The notes under the pieces are model-generated. The model made no database searches, was not told the DNA's origin, and saw nothing but the letters and a program-made list of their open reading frames with translations. The position numbers and the translations under genes are program-made. From NCBI GenBank assembly GCA_003427395.1, contig BFEA01000150.1, positions 2,433,378-2,487,086 of the forward strand: 53,709 nt of DNA. Reading direction: 5' to 3'. Of the stretch, positions 52,483 to 53,709 are shown piece by piece; positions within the stretch are counted from its first letter, which is position 1, and every line of letters begins with the position of its first letter. Origin of the DNA: Chara braunii. Taxonomy: Eukaryota; Streptophyta; Charophyceae; Charales; Characeae.

Positions 52483-52934
52483 CCCCTGTGAGTGTCCCAG
52501 TCGAAATAATCGCCAAAATCAAGGTCACTCATAGAGCAGGGCTCCAAATCCGACTCATTTGTCTCTGATTTCGGGACACATGTAGTGATTGGGACTCCGG
52601 ATCTGGTTATCTCTCTCTGGATCCGGTCGTCCTTCCGCCTCTTCTCCTTGCTGCGGGGCTCACTAAGGGGTTTGGGGTTGCATCCGTCAAAATCGAAGAG
52701 CACACCCCCATGAGTTGAAGGTACGCGATAAAATACCACGTGCAGCCAGTGGTCCCTCCAATAGCTCTCCCTGCGAAATATGTAATCTGCAATCCTGTCG
52801 TATGTGGTGCCCTTCACTCCCGTCTCTGCCCCCTTCACCGAGTAGGTGATGACGAGCGTGTGTCTTGAGGTCAAGGACTCACTGACCCTGATAGTGAGAC
52901 GACGGGCCAGCTTGGATGGAATGCACGCTCTCAC
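52479..52934 (-). CDS. LTR-encoded ORF a, 5' LTR copy (151 codons open)
   Basis: The frame is homologous to 35136-34609 and shares TYDRIADYIFRRESYWRDHW and FDFDGCNPKPLSEPRSKEKR. Compared with that copy it lacks ~26 residues near the N-terminus (an in-frame ~78-bp deletion), and its 5' end runs into the assembly join at 52936. It ends GDYFDWDTHRG. Function unknown. Confidence 0.5.
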   Translation of the reverse strand: MRACIPSKLARRLTIRVSESLTSRHTLVITYSVKGAETGVKGTTYDRIADYIFRRESYWRDHWLHVVFYRVPSTHGGVLFDFDGCNPKPLSEPRSKEKRRKDDRIQREITRSGVPITTCVPKSETNESDLEPCSMSDLDFGDYFDWDTHRG

Positions 52935-52984
52935 TNCTGATAGTGAGACGACGGGCCAGCTTGGATGGAATGCACGCTCTCACT
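52888..52984. repeat. Perfect 48-bp duplication around a single N (assembly join)
   Basis: Bases 52888-52935 and 52937-52984 are identical, with an N at 52936. The 3' LTR has only one copy of this segment, which supports an assembly artefact. Confidence 0.88.
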
Positions 52985-53029
52985 GATGCAGATACTCCCT
53001 CCAAGGCCTAGCCGGATAACAATCAGCAA

Positions 53030-53335
53030 CTCAATGTGCAGGCCTGTCTGAATGGCCTGACTACAACTCAATATAGGGTCCGCCTGAATGGGTCCGGCTG
53101 AACAACAACTCAATATAAAGCCCGCCTGAATGGGCCCGGCTGAGCAGCAGCTATCTCAGAGAAAAAGGCCCGCCTGAAGGGGCCTGGCTGAAAACTGCTA
53201 CAATCTCGAGAGGTGGGGCTCGCCTGAACAGCAACTCAATCTCAAGTAGGCCCGCCTGAAGGCCCCGGCTGAACAGCAACAATCTCAAGTAGGCCATCCT
53301 GAAGGGCCCGGCTGAACAGCAACTGATCAGTAGAA
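53030..53335. repeat. GGGCCCGGCTGAA repeat block in the 5' LTR
   Basis: CGCCTGAATGGGCCCGGCTG with AACAGCAACTCAATATA spacers recurs about seven times. The homologous block in the other LTR (35160-35345) has fewer and differently ordered units. Confidence 0.8.
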
Positions 53336-53559
53336 CATCTCATGCACAGGGGTCAGTCACTAATGCTGAATGTACTGGGGCTAGACTGAGTCAGGTCATT
53401 TGTGTAGGGACTAAACTGCCAATGCTCCCCGTGCGAGGGAAAATATCATGTGCATGAGGTGTTGCTTATCAGCAAAGGGATAAATCAACGGGAGCGTGAT
53501 GGCAAATCATCTCAGCTAGCAATCCTATGCTCGGGTGCACAAGTGCTCGCACTCAAACG

Positions 53560-53709
53560 ACAATATCCAGCCTGGGCGCACATGGGCACATACTCTAACT
53601 GCAATGCCAAGCTCGGGCGCGCATGGGCGCGCACTCTAACTGCAACGCCAAGCTTGGGCGCGCATGGGCGCGCACTCTAACTGCAATGCCAAGCTTGGGC
53701 GCGGATGAG
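53560..53709. repeat. 41-bp minisatellite in the 5' LTR, running off the window
   Basis: Units of GGGCGCGCATGGGCGCGCAC plus TCTAACTGCAATGCCAAGCTT repeat at exactly 41 bp. They have the same period and GC core as the array at 35345-35790, but a different AT-containing spacer. Confidence 0.9.

Larger units (their letters stand above)
51458..53709 (-). mobile_element. 5' LTR of the large Ty3/gypsy element (cut by window end)
   Basis: The inner end starts (plus-strand view) TGTCGCGCCCCCACTGC and matches the LTR at 33525. The LTR is at least 2252 bp. It contains ORFs a and b, the GGGCCCGGCTGAA repeat block (53030-53330), ~230 bp absent from the other LTR, and a 41-bp array at the window edge. Its outer end and target-site duplication lie outside the window. 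Copy differences are dominated by transitions, in line with methylation-driven decay after insertion. Confidence 0.85.

Overview
This window is nuclear DNA from a plant-lineage eukaryote with large introns and a heavy load of repeats. The best-supported host gene is TRAPPC3/BET3, whose encoded peptide follows the land-plant form of the family. The large LTR retrotransposon has a primer-binding site complementary to plant tRNA-Asp. Multi-kilobase introns and megasatellite-like arrays would suit a charophyte alga such as Chara. The species is an inference from these traits, not an identification.

Layout: positions 1-5570 hold microsatellites, tRNA-derived SINE pieces and no recognised gene. Positions 5572-14397 (+) carry the last three exons of BET3 (5572-5671, 7601-7783, 14275-14397). 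Its introns contain a truncated exon duplicate, microsatellites, a foldback repeat with hammerhead-ribozyme-like cores (8377-8748) and a 35-bp minisatellite (11900-12420). Positions 14400-24430 have no confident gene. They hold a long imperfect hairpin (15015-15195), two U6 snRNA retropseudogenes, SINEs and a 259-base assembly gap. Positions 24431-27605 are a tandem array of ~850-bp units, each with a last-exon-like motif. Positions 28139-30505 are a broken rDNA remnant: the 3' end of 18S, a 1.27-kb C-rich stretch, then a 28S fragment split by a 682-bp retroelement insertion.

Positions 31981-53709 are nested retrotransposons. A plus-strand Ty3/gypsy-type gag pseudogene ends exactly where a very large minus-strand LTR element begins at 33525. 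That element has long LTRs (at least 2.2 kb) built partly from minisatellites and carrying ORFs, a tRNA-Asp primer-binding site, and a leader encoding five copies of an unrecognised protein module. One gag-PR-RT-RNaseH-integrase frame follows (48493-42902), interrupted almost only by TGA codons and two compensating frameshifts. An ORF with an RGG-rich start lies antisense to the element downstream of integrase. The five-module leader, the LTR-encoded ORFs and the hammerhead-like foldback are the most novel signals here.

Four isolated single Ns, two of them flanked by perfect 95-bp and 48-bp duplications, look like contig joins rather than biology.
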